Assembly: GCF_030272615.1 (NCBI RefSeq) | Contig: NC_081412.1 | Coordinates: 105,142,796-105,206,795, forward strand | Length of the DNA: 64,000 nucleotides | Source of the DNA: Cryptomeria japonica | Lineage: Eukaryota > Streptophyta > Pinopsida > Cupressales > Cupressaceae | Direction of reading: 5' to 3' | Part shown: positions 33,206 to 46,316 of the stretch, one piece after another | How the letters are laid out: each line of letters begins with the position of its first letter | Position numbering within the stretch: position 1 is the stretch's first letter | Notes under the pieces: model-generated | What the model was told of the DNA's origin: nothing | Seen by the model: the letters and a program-made list of their open reading frames with translations, nothing else | The model's database searches: none | Position numbers and translations under genes: made by a program

Positions 33206-36200
33206 TTAAGTGCATGAAGCAGGTGACACCACTCCTAACTTGTGTCTTAGATACTCAAAAGTGTTTACCAATAGAGGCCTTGTGAAGGTATCAGCCACTT
33301 GTTCACCTATAGGGACATACTCTACCTTGAATTCCTGATCAACCAACTTCTCCTTGAGAAAATGATATTTGATTGAAATATTATTTGTCCTTGAGTGCAT
33401 AACCGGATTCCTTGATATGTTAATTGCACTAGAATTATCACACTGGATGGAAATGAGGTCATACATATCTACCTAAAAATCCTTGAGGGTCTCCTTCATC
33501 CATAGCACCTAAGAACAATATGTGGCAGCAGCAATATATTCTGCCTCAGCGGTAGATAGAGAGACTAAATCCTTCTTCTTATTGTGCCATGAGACCAACT
33601 GGTTACCTAGGAAGAATGCACCACCACTAGTGCTCTTTCAGTCATCAATACAACCTACCCAATCAACATCAATGTAGGCATGCAAAATCAAATCCCTTTT
33701 CTTGGGATACCATAGTCCATAATCAAGTGTCCCTTGTATATAACAGAATATCCTTTTGACTACATTTACATGTGACTATTTGGGTGTAGCTTGAAATCTA
33801 GCCACCATGCATACTGATTGCACTATATCTGGTCTAGAAGTAGTAAGATATAACAAACTTTTAATCATAGATCTATACAATATCTGATCTGCTACTAGTG
33901 ATTTATCATCCTTGTTCAACTTGCATTGGGTCACCATGGGAGTACTTACCAGTTTGTTGTCTTCCATTTGGAATTTATTCAACAAGTCTTGGGCATACTT
34001 GGTTTGAGAGACAAAAATTCCCTTGTCTCATTTTGAGACCTACAAACCAAGAAAAAATGACAACTCTCCAAGCATAGACATCACAAATTTTGTTTTCATC
34101 TGATCATCAAAGTCCTTTCATAGAGTTTCCTTATTATCTCCAAAAAAGATGTCATCTACATACACAAATACAATGATTATGTGGTTTCCAACTTCCTTGA
34201 TGTATAGATTGTTGTCAGCACTCCCCTTTTTGAATCCTTTCTCCTTCAGGTACTTATCTAGCCTTGAATACCATGCTCTAGGAGCCTTCTTTAAACCATA
34301 CAGTGATTTCTTCAATCAACACACAAAGGTTTCATCATCATGTAATGGAAACCCTTCTGGTTGCTCCATGTACACTTCTTCTAGTCTAGCTACCAATGAA
34401 AATGTCTCTTCAAAACCAATGCCTTCTACTTGAGAGTAACCCTTGCACACAAGTCTAGATTATGCCTAACAATTTTACCTTCTTCATTAATCTTGTTTTG
34501 GTAGACCCATTTGGTGCCAATGATGTTCTTGTCTGTCATCCTAGGGAGTAATTCCCAAGTCTTGTTCTTCTTAATCTATTGCAACTCTTCTTCCATTGCA
34601 TCCATCCATTTCTGAATTTTGTTGGCCTCATTGTATGTCTTAGGTTCCATTTCAGTCATGAGGCATAAATTGACTTGTTCATCAGTTTGGGCAATTCTTC
34701 TTCTAGTTTGCACACCATCACTCTTATTACCTAAAATTTTCTCTTCCGGTTGGTTTTTTTGCACATACCAGTTAGGGACCTTATTAGATGCTTATTCTGG
34801 TTCATTTTCTGACTGAGCTTCTTCACCTCCATCACTAGAATCATCATACTAGTTCACTTGTGTGTGTCTTCCTTTATGCATATCCTCATCAACCCTTACA
34901 TGCACACTCTCAATGACTCTTCTTATTCTTTTGTTATAGCATTTGTAGGCTCTATTGTGAGTTGAGTAACCAAGGAAGATCCCTTCATCACCTATGGAGT
35001 CAAAGCTTCCCAAGCCATCCTGATCTCTTTTAATGAAGCATTTACGCCCAAACACCCTGAAGTACTTGACTGAGGTTTCCGATCATACCACAATTGATAA
35101 GGTGTCATATTGATATTTATTCTCAACTTAACCCAATTCAAACTATATGTTGCAGTATGAACCACTTCCTTCCAATACATATCGACAAACTTTCCTCATT
35201 CAACATGGTTTTGGCCATCTCCTTGACTGTCATATTCCTCCTTTCTACCACACCATTTTGTTGTGGTGTCCTGGGGGCTGAGTATTGTCTTATGATTCCA
35301 TGTCTCTCACAGTAATCTTGAAGCTCATTTGATGTGAACTCTCCACCTCGGTTAGATCTTAGGAATTTCATCTTGCATCCACTTTCCTTTTCTACCATTT
35401 TTTGGAAGATCTTCAATCTATCAAATACTTGTGATTTATCTTGTAGGAAAGTGACCCATGTCAATCTTGAATAGTAATCAATGAAGAGCATAAAGTATCT
35501 CTCACCGGAAATATCTCTAGTCCTAGTTGGCCCACATAGATCTATATGTACAAGTTCAAATGGTCTTGAGATGTTGTGTTCTTTTGTCTTGAAGCTCACT
35601 TTAGTCTCCTTTCCTTTCACACATTCATCACAAAATATGCTTACCGGTTTGATGATGGGTGGTATATTTCTGACACAGCTCTTTTTGCTTACTGCAACTA
35701 GATTATCAAAATTTATGTGGCCTAATCTTCTGTGAGACAACCAACTTTCATCCACTTGTCCCAACATGCATTGAGATTCAAAAAATTCTTTCAGATTGTA
35801 TACATTTCCATCTGTTCTCTTGCCTTCTGCTACAACTTGACCGGTACTCTCCTTCTTATCTGGCAACTGGTAGAATCAAAGGTGAATTTATAACCTTTGT
35901 CACACATCTGACTCACAATTAGAAAATTGTTCTTCAAGCCTCCACATCATATACATCGTATGCTTTCAATTTTCCATCAATATTTAGAGTACCATTTCCC
36001 TTTATCTTGATAGATGAGTTTTCTACAAACCTCATTGAGCCACCATTCCAATCTTCAAGCTTGATAAATTACCAGTCATGTGGTTGGATCAACCACTATA
36101 TACATCCCACAAGTTTCTTCTTTTTTGCATGTTATGTAGTCTTCACTATCAAAGTTGACTCTACTTTGACCTTTTCTTGCTCAAATCGGTTGAGTTTCCT

Positions 36201-38323
36201 TCTTCTTGTCAATTGCAATTTTATGCTCCGATATGACTACCGGTTCCAGTTCAGGAGTTGTTCTCTTCTGCTTTATTTTCCTATTTTTACAATGATTTGT
36301 AGTATGTCCAATTTCATGACAACTATAACACTTTACATTTATATTAAATGATGAGTTTGAAAAATTATCGTAGGAAATCGGTTGACTTCTCCTACACTCA
36401 TAACTTCTATGACTTGATCCATTACATTGATAGAATATGACATTCATCTCCCAGAGTGCAGCAAAATAGTTTCTATTTTCATAACTTATAGTGGGCTTAT
36501 TAATTAATCTACAATTAGCTAACATATGTCCAAATTTGTTACACTGATAATAATAACCATGAAAGTTTCAAACATACCGGTTAGGTTGCCCTAGTTCTAA
36601 AACACATATCTCACGGGGGGTCTTTATTTCATGCTACTAACTCTAGTGAACCCTTCATGATCAACCTTTTAATTTCTCCTAAGATCTACATTTTGATACA
36701 TTGAGTGTGGCCTTTGGTTCATTGATTGTGTATACCGGTTTGTGTGGCAATTTCTAACAGCTTCTACATAAGTCTTCTTACCGGTATCCTTGCTTACTGT
36801 AAAAGTTTTCTTCTCTTCACCTTCACTTGAAGAAGTGAACTATATCTCCTTACCAGATGTATCTTTGTTGTTTTAACTTTGTCCTCTTTCAAATCCTAAG
36901 CCACTGGTATCTTTAGATTTCTTCCATTTGTTCAACATCTTGTCCAAGGCTTCTGTGCTACCCTCATATTTGCTCCTCATTTTTAGTTCATCCTTACTCT
37001 TTTCAAGCTCCTTTCTGAGCTTCACTATTTCTTCTTCCAAGTATTGATGCTCCTTTTCCTTCTTCTTCAAATCAGAGGATGTAACTTCACATATCCCCTT
37101 GGCTTCTTCCAACTGGAGTTTCAAGTTAGAAATCACTCGATTGGACTCATTCAAAGATTGCTTTAGGTGATGTTGTTCTTCTACTACAACAAGCTTGAAT
37201 TTCTTGAGTTCTCTTCTTGTCTTACTTAACTCCTCAAGAATACTTATGAGCTTGCCTTCTAAATCCACTTCAGCTTCAATGTCTTCATCTTCCTCATCTT
37301 CCACAACCAGTTAATCTAGTGCCATAAAGAGATTAACTTCTCCTCCATCTTCATGGCAGTCATCTTCTGATGCACTCTCTTCATCTGTGGAATCATCCTC
37401 AATGGTATATAGGATATTCTACTCCTAGTAGCTTCTTCTTTCTTGTCAGTAAACTTTCTTTTCTTTGTTTTTACTGAAATATCTGCTAAAACTTCTTTGT
37501 TCATCTCCACCGGTTTCATTATAGGGAGATTTTGCAGCAAAGTGTCCAACTTTACCACAATTAAAGTATTTGAGTGATAAATTTCCTTTATACTTACCAG
37601 ATCCTCTCTTGAGCTTTCTAACAAAGTTTTCTACCTCTGCATCCGAGTCTTCACTGGATCCTTTATGAGCAACCTCTTCCTTTCCCTTTTTCATGGAATT
37701 GAAGGTTGTGTCTTTCCTTGAAGATGCTTCATTGGTTTTCCTGATTTCATAGGTAGATAAGGAGCCAAATAACTCATCCATTGTGAAGGTTTTTAGATCC
37801 TTGGCTTCCTCTATGGAAAAAATGTTAGTATCATACTTAGATTTGAGAGATCTAAGTAACTTTTTGACAATAATTTCTTCAGCAATTTCCTCTCAAATTC
37901 CTTTAATGGTGTTTACATTTTCATCTACTCTGTGAAGGTAATCTGCAATCTTTTCTTCATCTTTCATCTTCAAGTTGAACTCTTAGTGATTGCAACTTGG
38001 TCTCTTTGACTTTGGTGTCTCCTTCAAATATTCTATGCAATTTATCCCGTCTCATTGGTGGATGCACACTGCATGACCTTGACCAACTCATTATCTGACA
38101 ACCCACTTAGAATAGCATGTTTAGCCTTTGTATTTTTCTCATACTCCTTCTTAGCATCCAGATCAGTGGGAGGAACACTAGGGATAGTATACCCATTCTT
38201 GATAGACATCCACACATCAAAACCAAGAGAAGAAAGATAGTTCTCCATTCTTTTGATTCAGAAGGCATAGTTAGATCCATCAAACATGGGGGCTTTTGAG
38301 GAGATGGAATCATTTATTGCCAT
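33206..38323 (-). pseudogene. Copia polyprotein with gag coiled coil, degenerate, minus strand
   Basis: The start codon is at 38323 (MAINDSIS, then MFDGSNYAF). Gag is broken by a stop and frameshifts (38248-38042, 37781-37316). It has a knuckle KYFNCGKVGHFAAKS near 37570 with the last Cys lost, and then a coiled coil (37304-36873). Two more knuckle-like motifs (CYSCHEIGHTTNHC at 36340-36295) precede the protease, whose DSGCS is decayed near 36095. Integrase (35866-35138) has HRRLGHINFDN, HIDLCGP, LRSNRGGEF (second catalytic Asp now Asn) and NGVVERRN. RT is scattered over frames 35055-33776 (MKKSLYGLKKAPRAWY at 34315; VYVDD near 34150). RNase H and the C-terminus (VADTFTRPL) end at 33206. Numerous stops exclude function. 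Confidence 0.9.
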
Positions 38324-38383
38324 TGTGTTCTATGACTAGAATCTACCCAAGCTAGAGAAAGATTTAATCAACCAAGAACCTAG

Positions 38384-38395
38384 GCTCTGATACCA
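38384..38395 (-). promoter_or_regulatory. Primer binding site of the minus-strand Copia
   Basis: The plus strand reads gctctgatacca, so the minus strand reads TGGTATCAGAGC, two bases inside the 5' LTR. It is intact and tRNA-Met type. Confidence 0.9.
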
Positions 38396-38397
38396 AA

Positions 38398-39260
38398 TGT
38401 TAAACACAATCTACCACTGAGAGTGGCAGTGAATCAGTGGTTCCTAAAATCTTTTCTCTTTAAACCAAGCTTTGAGTGTTGCTTAACAACCTAAACACTA
38501 AGAAATCAAACTGGTAAGATATGAGAGGATGTCAAAAGAGGAAAACACACAAATGCATAAGCCACAACACCAGATGTATGAGAAAAACCCTATATGGGAA
38601 AAACATCGGTGAGAAATGTTGTTGGAGTCTACTACTCCAATCCAGCCTCACAATAAAATAATAGGTTACAAATGATTTAGGGCACCAACCCAAGGAGCAC
38701 CAACCCCTACTAATTTTAGGGCACCAACCCAAGGAGAACCGACCCCTACACCAAGTACCAACTCGGTGTAATACAATGAAATTTAATTTTAATGCAATGA
38801 TAACAGCTAGTTGCAAATAAGTTTTGCAACACCTAATCAACTGATGTATGTCAATTATCACCTTCCTCTGTTTCACCAGTCCTTCTACTACCGGTTATCA
38901 AATTTCTCTCTCTGATCACTTATTGGTTACCCTCTGCCTCTATTCTCTTTCTTAGAATCTCACCTTACATAGTATCAAACTTGGATGCCTTCCTAACCAT
39001 TCAATCTCTACCGGTACACTTGAATAATAAGATTATAACAATTTATCGGTTACTTTGTCTCTACCGGTTAGAACCTCTCACTAGTTCAGCCTGCTAACTC
39101 CACACTCTAACTCTCTATGAAAGAACTCTCATGAAGATAGTCTCTCTTCTTGCTCAAGTTGTCTTCTTACTCTCAACTCACATCCAAAATCTTCATCTTT
39201 AGTCATGAGTTCACATATTTATGTTTGAGGGTTCTTGCCAAAAGCAACATTCAAATGGTG
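38398..39260 (-). repeat. 5' LTR of the minus-strand Copia, outer half missing
   Basis: It aligns with 31055-31868 up to gcaacattcaaatggtg near 39259, after which the sequences diverge. The start of the LTR (U3) is lost through deletion or a later rearrangement. A 39-bp internal duplication at 38677 is not present in the other LTR. Confidence 0.85.
38677..38754 (-). repeat. 39-bp tandem duplication private to one LTR
   Basis: ttagggcaccaacccaagga recurs at 38677 and 38716. The partner LTR has a single copy near 31333, so the duplication postdates insertion. Confidence 0.8.
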
Positions 39261-40389
39261 AAAAGGCATCTCCATCGAGATCATTTGTATATTTCCTATA
39301 ATAGACTAGATCATGTCGTTTGACAAAAGAATTTCTTACCAATATTTCAACAAAAACAAGAGTCAATGTCTTAATACCATTCTAAATAATTGGCTTCTAG
39401 TACCTAGAGTAGGTAAGTCCAACCTTCCAAAGTTTCTTCATAGGTCTCTCTTCATTGATAATGTTTCCAATATGATTGTTCTCCTTAACTAGTTAATTGA
39501 AACAAAATCTCAAGAAAGTTTGAGAAATAGATGTGTCTTTTTATCATCATCATATATGTAGCATACCAATTCATTGTTTGAGGTGGCATTATTAGTGATA
39601 AGTTGACTAAGTTTGAATCAAATTAAAAATTTCACATCTCTTGATATCTTTCCTATGTGACTACAAGTATGAATAATTGGCTAGGGCTGAGTTCCAGAGG
39701 AGCATATGATAACACGATGCAAATTTATGATATTTATTTATAATTATAGGCATTAGAAAGAAGAAATTCTGGAGAGTAAATGACACTTTCACAATGTTGG
39801 TAATAAGCTGACAAAGAAATAGTGGACTAAAAGTATCTCCATTGATGATAACTCTTGTCAAATAGTTTGAAGTTACATCATCTAGTATCCAGGTTCATGT
39901 ATTTATGAATTAGAGGGTTTGATGAATATCCATAAAAATTGTTGAGATTTGTGCATGACAAAATTTTTTAATTAGAAGTTTGTAAGCAACACAATGTGGT
40001 CCACAAAAGGTGTAGAGACAAGAAGAAAAATTGTGTTCCCTTTCCATTTGGCCTTAGTCACTACAACTAGAAGTCTTCCTTTGATGCTCAAAAGTGAGCC
40101 AGAAATTTCTCTAATGGTTTCACAAACATATTTGTAGTGCCATAAGGATGATGAATGAACCATCCCAAAGCTTGACTTCCTAGACTATGAAGGAAAAATA
40201 AAATTAGATAGTTTTTACTATAGTCTATTTTTTCACATGCAACGAAGAAAAGTTTGAGATGATCTCATGGATCACCCTTTCCCTTCTATTTTTAAAAATT
40301 TAAGGATTTTAGAATTTTGTGGGAAGAGAACCATGAAGATAAATCTATCAAATCAAAATGAACATAGTTCTACAAACTTGAAATGTTTA
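39261..40389. other. A+T-rich stretch without recognised genes
   Basis: It starts abruptly at the break of the Copia LTR. A 63-codon minus-strand ORF (40163-39972) has no family features. Unknown origin. Confidence 0.4.
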
Positions 40390-41400
40390 TTTGTGTTTTT
40401 TGCTTGAAGAATTGAAGAAAAATGGAGAAGAAATGAAAGAGTAGAAGATTATGGAGAAAATCCTTATGTTTCTACCCTCAAAATTTGACCAAATATTTAA
40501 TGCAATAGAATATGTGAAGGACCTATCAACTATGATAATGGGTGAGTTGATGCATTCACTTCAAGTTGATGAGAAATTCCTAAATAGGTCTCCACCTTCT
40601 TCTCGAGAGACAAATTCAAAGATAAGGTCAATGTAAGAGGTAGGGAAGTGGTAGAAAAATCTCCAAACAAATTTGAAGAAGTAGAGGTAGACATAATTTT
40701 AGAAGAAGTGTCTCTAGAAAAGAAAACAAAAATTGGATAAAAAATCAAGAGGGAGTAAATATCTTTCAATCCACCTTTGAAGCTAATAAAAATGATAATA
40801 AATAAAACCAAAGGTATTATAGAAGCAATGTGCAAAAAGTATGGTCATTATGCAAGTGAATGCTAGAGAAACTAGCATGACTAGTAAAATCTAGGTACAC
40901 ATATAGCTGATGAAAAAGTAGAAAAATATTTTCAATTAAAAAAATTCATCATGTGAAACATTGGTGAATACGGAAACATTAAAGTATGGTATTTGAATAT
41001 TAGATGCAATAACCACATGAGTGGTAATGAAATTTTGTTTGCATTTTTTCATAAATATGTTCAATCTAAGATAAGATGAGGAATTTTAGGTAAATGATCA
41101 ATCATGATCCATAGTGCATGGTGATAAAAGGAAGATTAATAATGTTTATTTTTATACATGAATAAAAAATAACCTCTTTAGTGTTGGACACCTCTTAGTC
41201 TAAAGAGGTTACAAAGTGCTGATAGAGAAAGTTGAGTGTGTTATCATTAATAAGAATGAGAAAAAGAATGTTGTAGGGGAAAACCAAATGACAAAGAATA
41301 AAAAAAATTCTCTACCAATGTCACCCCAATTTGTAGCTGATCCTACAGAGTAGGCAAATGTATAGTAGTACAACAACAATAAATCTTCAAGATGATAATT
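40390..41400 (+). pseudogene. Scrap of another Copia gag-protease, plus strand
   Basis: The ORF at 40451-40636 reads as the end of a Copia gag domain (MEKILMFLPSKFDQIFNAIE, then MGELMHSLQVDE). A knuckle remnant CKKYGHYASEC follows at about 40834-40866. From about 40990 a decayed protease region can be read (ILDAI for the DTGC motif, then IKNNLFSVGHLL and GYKVLIEK near 41165-41235). There are many stops. No integrase, RT or LTR belonging to it is visible. It ends at the 140-bp repeat that starts at 41434. Confidence 0.65.
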
Positions 41401-41433
41401 CATGACCCCTGCAAGTTATAGCATCTAAGGTAT

Positions 41434-41573
41434 TGTTGGTTAACGAATTTATCGCCTAACTCTATATTTTCATGCCCACAAAGGTGACAAATGTAACCAC
41501 AGTTGAACCAGTCTAAACAAACTATCTACTGATGATTCATTGCTTATTTTAAGAGGTGGCAGATCTACCTTCA
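41434..41573 (+). repeat. 140-bp direct repeat, left copy
   Basis: It starts TGTTGGTTAACGAATTTATC and ends CTACCTTCA. A second copy in the same orientation is at 58674-58812, with about 85-90% identity by eye. The TG...CA ends are like those of a short LTR. No primer site follows directly, and the flanks share only tat. The two copies bound a unit later split by the large Gypsy element. Confidence 0.7.
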
Positions 41574-42134
41574 CATAATATTCAATGAATAAAAATTAAC
41601 CAGAATGATTTTAACTCAAAAGAAAATAAGGAGAGAGATTTTAAGCATGCATAAAATACAAAACAATATTTTTTATTCTTCCAGATTTTGAATCAACCAA
41701 ATTACCACAAAATATCATTCGCAAATAATATCCTTCCAAGAACAGAAAATTTAAACTATTCACCATCTCATTATAAATCCACCCACTAATAACCATTCCA
41801 AATAACAGAAAGCGTCCAAACATCATAATTTAAAGATTACAAATATCTAAAAGCCACCAACATTTTTTCTACATTCAAACAGTAAACAAAAATATGCTTA
41901 AAGAAGTTTTTTGCTCATAAGAGTAAAACAAATTTTGCCCAAAAAAGCCACTCTCTATCTACAAATTATCTTATTTATAAGTACCATCCCAAGTCCTTTC
42001 ATTTCAAGAAATGGTTTCTTTAAAGATATTGGTATTGAACATGACCATTCTCAAAATAGAAAAAGATCCGCTAAGCAACAAAATTTAAGTCACATCAGAA
42101 AACCACAAGGCTATAAGGTCACCAGAATCAGGCT
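41574..42134. other. A+T-rich non-coding part of the repeat-bounded unit
   Basis: No convincing ORF on either strand. It would be the 3' untranslated part of the minus-strand coding remnant that ends near 42135. Confidence 0.4.
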
Positions 42135-42905
42135 CTAGCATTAGGTGTCGGATGTCATTCTACAATCTATTTGTCAATCTCTTCCGCTAGTTCCTCTTCC
42201 TAAATCAATGTCAGAAGGAGATCTATAAACTCTTCCTCATCGAGTACAGTAGCTCAGAAAAAGTCAGTCAAGTCTATGATGATATCTTCCTGCAATTCCT
42301 CAACACTGGGCTACACCAAAGGGCCTTTCTTATCTTTAAGCACCCTCTTGTTGAACATGATTATCCAGGTTCCTTCTCGCTGCGAGCTTGTTTTGCAAGA
42401 ATTGTTTGTGATTTTCAACTTTCTCTGCAATCTTTCCTAATATAGCAATGGCCTTTCTATATTCACTGAAATTTGTTCATGCTTTCCATGCAGAAGACCA
42501 TAACTATTAGACTATATCCTCCTACTCTTTCTCTAGCCAATTCAAATCTTTGTTGTGAAATGGCAGCTCATAGTCATGAGGCAAAACCATTCTCATACAA
42601 GCGAATCATGACAATTCCCTCTGTTTAGCTATGTTTAATTTTTTCTACAAAAATCACAACATCAAATGTAGTAATGCATGCAACCACCTTTTTCATGTCC
42701 TTAGTTTCTTTATTGCCATTAATGGCGGTACTTTGTAAATCTTCCCTTTATTTTCTTCTTTGAAGTAGTGCATGACATGGTAATTGATGAGGCAAAAAGA
42801 GTACTGATAGGAAGTAGTTATTCTTATGGACCTGATAGGTTTATTTAATATTGGCGACGCCCAAGCATGACTTATCTTTACCATCACTCATGTTGCCACC
42901 CTAAT
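42135..42905 (-). pseudogene. Unknown degenerate protein, C-terminal part
   Basis: On the minus strand, from 42887, a frame reads MMVKISHAWASPILNKP and later YHVMHYFKEENKGKIYKV to a stop at 42693. After frame changes it continues with LPHDYELPFHNKDLNWLEKE (about 42590-42530), a helical part (KIAEKVENHKQFLQNKLAA, about 42440-42385) and an acidic end (VLDEEEFIDLLLTLI, then EEELAEEIDK). The last stop is near 42135. I do not recognise the family. The segment lies directly left of the Tekay-like insertion. The right-hand part of the same protein appears to be at 56441-58400. Stops and frameshifts make it a pseudogene. Confidence 0.45.
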
Positions 42906-45900
42906 AGGGTACTTGTGAGGCCCTACCTCGACTCATCCTACCATTTCAGTGATTTTCATGTTGAGACTATTATGGATGCTTTATTTTTATGCATTATGGA
43001 TTTAGAACTTATATGATTCCATGATTTGGATAACGTTGATATATATGGATGCTTCATTTCTATGCATTCTAGATATAGAACTCTATATGATTCTAGAATA
43101 GGATAAATTTGAGATGATGTATGCCATTATTGGATTTGCAGGACTTTACTATGATGATACAAATAGGATGCATGTTTTATGTATGGATCAAAATTATGGG
43201 GATTATGATAATTGCTTATGTGGATTTATTTGGATATAAGATATATCGATTTGTTTAAATGTAAATTTTATGCAGAGTGTTAGATGTGTATTCTTATTCA
43301 TGTGTTTAATATTATATGAGGTTATTTGGAATTACTAATGTGTAATTGAGATGCCCAGAAAAATTATCCATGTGACTATGGAAACATTATGGAGAACCAA
43401 ACCTAGACCTATGTACCTTCGTAAAACCAGGGGTTGTCTATTTGGAGAGACAACACCCCGTATGTATTGTATTTTATTTGTAATAGTAAATGATGCATGT
43501 GTGTTAAATTTTATTTATTGATTTATTTAAATCCAACAAGAGATAATTTCCATGTGTAATTTTGTAATGTATTTTATTGTGTCACTTGACACGTGTTGAT
43601 TTATGTCTTGATTTTTGACTTGTCTCTTGGAGGGAGTTGTTTCAACCATATATTTTTCAAACATTTGAATGTGGTTCTAAATTTTCCTTGGGTAGAGAGT
43701 CTTTGGAGTGGTCAACTCAGGTTTGACCCAAAAATTAACTTCAGATGGGTTTATAAGGGGTCAAATGGACTCCTAGGGGTAGTTTAAAGGTGTTTCCTAA
43801 AGTCCATAAGGTATACCTATGGGCTAGAAGTACTTTTAGGCATGTGTCTACTCCCATGTGACTGTTTAGTCATCTCAAAAAGTGGGTTTCCTCAGGTGAG
43901 CGAAAATTGAAATTAGAAGGTGCCATCTAGGTTAGATAACCTTCCCTTTTGATGTGAGATCCTTTTTCCCACTTTCTCTTACTTTTTCCTTTTTCAGTTT
44001 TAGAAACTTGTGAGAGCTCTCACTGAGGTCTTTTTAGGAAAGAATGAGAGACATTGTGGGTAATCACCCGCTCTCCATTTTTGGAGATCATGCAATTTTG
44101 AAAAGAATAGTTTTGGGATAGAATTTTGGCTAAGTGTAGAAGAAAGGATTTGTGGAATTGGGCTACTCATCCTCAAACTAGTTCTAGCAAACCTTTGGGT
44201 AGATTGAAGGTTGGTTCATCTTCTCCTTTTGTTTCTTTTTATATTGCATGTTTATGTTGGAAAGATTGCTTATATGTAAAAGTTGTTTCTTGTATTTTGC
44301 TTTGTGAAAATTATTATGTGACCTATCTGTTACTTCTTTTATGCATTTTCTTGTGATTTGGGAGTAACCAAGGCCTTCTACTCTTGGGAGAGTAGGATGG
44401 TCTTGTGGGTGGTAGAAGTTAGACAACCCTCGAGTGAGAGGCTCTCATTATGAGAGTGAACTCAAGGGGTGTATATGTGACCCTTGCTGCATGGCCTTGT
44501 TTATGCATTTGGGGTCATAAGGGGAGAAATTATGGCATGAATGCCTTGGGAGGTATAAGGATGTGGGGTTAATGAACCTATGATACATCTTTGTTTGCCA
44601 TGAGGTGGCTTTGTGATCTACCATTCTTGCAATCTCCTTAGGGTATTTGGTCCACTACCACCCATGTAAAAAAATCACATTTTTTGATGAAGTGTAGCCT
44701 TGGTTGGGAAAGTGTTTGTTGTATGTTTTCCCTAGATTGTTGTGTTTGCATGTGTGTAACCTGTCTAGGGCTTGGTTCTCCAAGCTCGAGGGTGGCTTCT
44801 AGAAAGCCTAGGCTGGGAGGTGAGCACTCCATGGTCATAGCCTCATGATTTATTTGCATGTTGCTTGGAAAGAAAAGAAAAAGACAAGCTAGGAGTTGCT
44901 GGTTGTACTTGATTTGCAGAAAAATCTTTGGGAATGAGATATTATATTTTAGTTGCAACAATGTAAAAGGAAAGCTATATGTTGTATTTATTTGAAAAAG
45001 AAATGTATTCATTTTGTTTAAAATCCTCATTTAATAGAAATGAGAGACTAGATGGGTAACTCACCCATTGTAATGTTGACTATATTGTATTTTAAGTATG
45101 CTTTAAAGAAATGCATTATTTTTATTAGGCTATTACTACAAAAATGAAATGTTTATTTTTGGATTAAGTTCCTATAGTTATTGAAATAATATTTGTTGTA
45201 TGCATGTTATTTCTGAAAATAAAAGTTCAATTTGTTTCCTTATGCATATTAAAATAATGGAAATGAAAAAACTAATAAACTTGCATGTTAGTAAGAGAAT
45301 ATTAAGCATTTAGTCCTAATTATTTATTTCCAAATACAAATCATGGTTTAATAGATTTAACATGTCTATCTCTAAGATTAACTAAAATGATTCTAGACTA
45401 ATGTAGTTGTTGAATAAAGTTTATTAAATTCTGTAAATTTCCCATTTATTGTAGAAAATAAATCCAAAATTAATAGTCTATCTCTAATTTTAGCAACAAG
45501 GTATTTAGAAGAAATAGAAATACATTGATTTAAACCTGTTAGTTTTGAAAACCTACTTTAAGAGATTTTAGAAAAAAAAAAAAATAAACAGTTTGTTTAA
45601 AGTGGATAAAAGAAAAAATTTCCCTTATTTCCATGCTCTCAATACATTGTTAATGTTTGCATAATTTAGGAAGCAAAGAAAAATATATTCATATTTAGGC
45701 AAAATTAAAAATCTATTCTTAATATATATATATATATATATATATATGAATCTACATATTTTATTTAATAATGCTCTCTACCTGTGGAACTATTTTTGAA
45801 AGCTTTAAAATCACAGAAATATATATATATATAGATAGATATATATACATATATATATATTTGGTATTTTTTTTATATCCAAAAAACTAAAATTAAAAAA

Positions 45901-45984
45901 CAAAATTTTGGGGACCCTAACCCTACCCCCAAGGGGACCCGGAGTCGAGGCTCCCATGGGCTCCCTCACGGGTGGTGCGGACTC

Positions 45985-46152
45985 CCTGCGAGCCGCATCT
46001 CACAGAGACGCCATAGGCACCGCTGTGGGCCGCGATCCACAGAGGCGCCGTAGCGCCGCTGCAGGCCGTGCCTCGCAGAGGAAACTGTGGTCGCCACTAC
46101 GGGCCGCATCTTGCAGGAACAGTGCGGCGTCTTTGTGGGTCGTGACCCACAG
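45985..46152 (+). repeat. CpG-rich tandem hairpin array, five units
   Basis: Five 20-base inverted-repeat cores lie at 45985, 46023, 46059, 46097 and 46133, spaced 38, 36, 38 and 36 bases. The best core is CTGTGGGCCGCGATCCACAG at 46023-46042; others read CTGCAGGCCGTGCCTCGCAG and TTGTGGGTCGTGACCCACAG. Each can fold as a stem of up to six pairs with a GC-rich loop. The 3' LTR keeps only two units. Confidence 0.8.
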
Positions 46153-46316
46153 TGGCACCAACCGCACTGCTGCGGCAGCCACACCCTCTTACGCCGCCCT
46201 CCTATGTATAACCTCCGCCCCACCACCACTACCTGCAACACAAAACCCCCCATGCGGCCTCTCCTCCTCCGCCTTGGCAAATTTGGCCCTCCTCCCCGAT
46301 CAAAGGAAAATATAAA

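Larger units (their letters stand above)
31055..39260 (-). mobile_element. Copia element on the minus strand, right LTR truncated
   Basis: Read on the minus strand: truncated 5' LTR (39260-38398), primer site (38395-38384), polyprotein (38323-33206), a purine-tract-rich region, and 3' LTR (32723-31055). The left LTR abuts the Gypsy chromodomain end, with ggttt at 31050-31054 as the left flank. The outer ~855 bp of the right LTR are missing, so the target duplication cannot be checked. It belongs to a different Copia family from the one at 21377: the LTR is longer and gag carries an extra coiled coil. Confidence 0.9.

Noticed and set aside
41434-41573. The 140-bp repeats as certain LTRs of a retrotransposon
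   Set aside because: There is no primer site after the left copy, no polypurine tract before the right copy and no convincing target duplication, so only a direct-repeat call is made.
45985-46152. Regularly spaced hairpins resembling a CRISPR array
   Set aside because: The units themselves are imperfect and there are no conserved repeats with unique spacers. The setting is a plant LTR; it is a tandem repeat.
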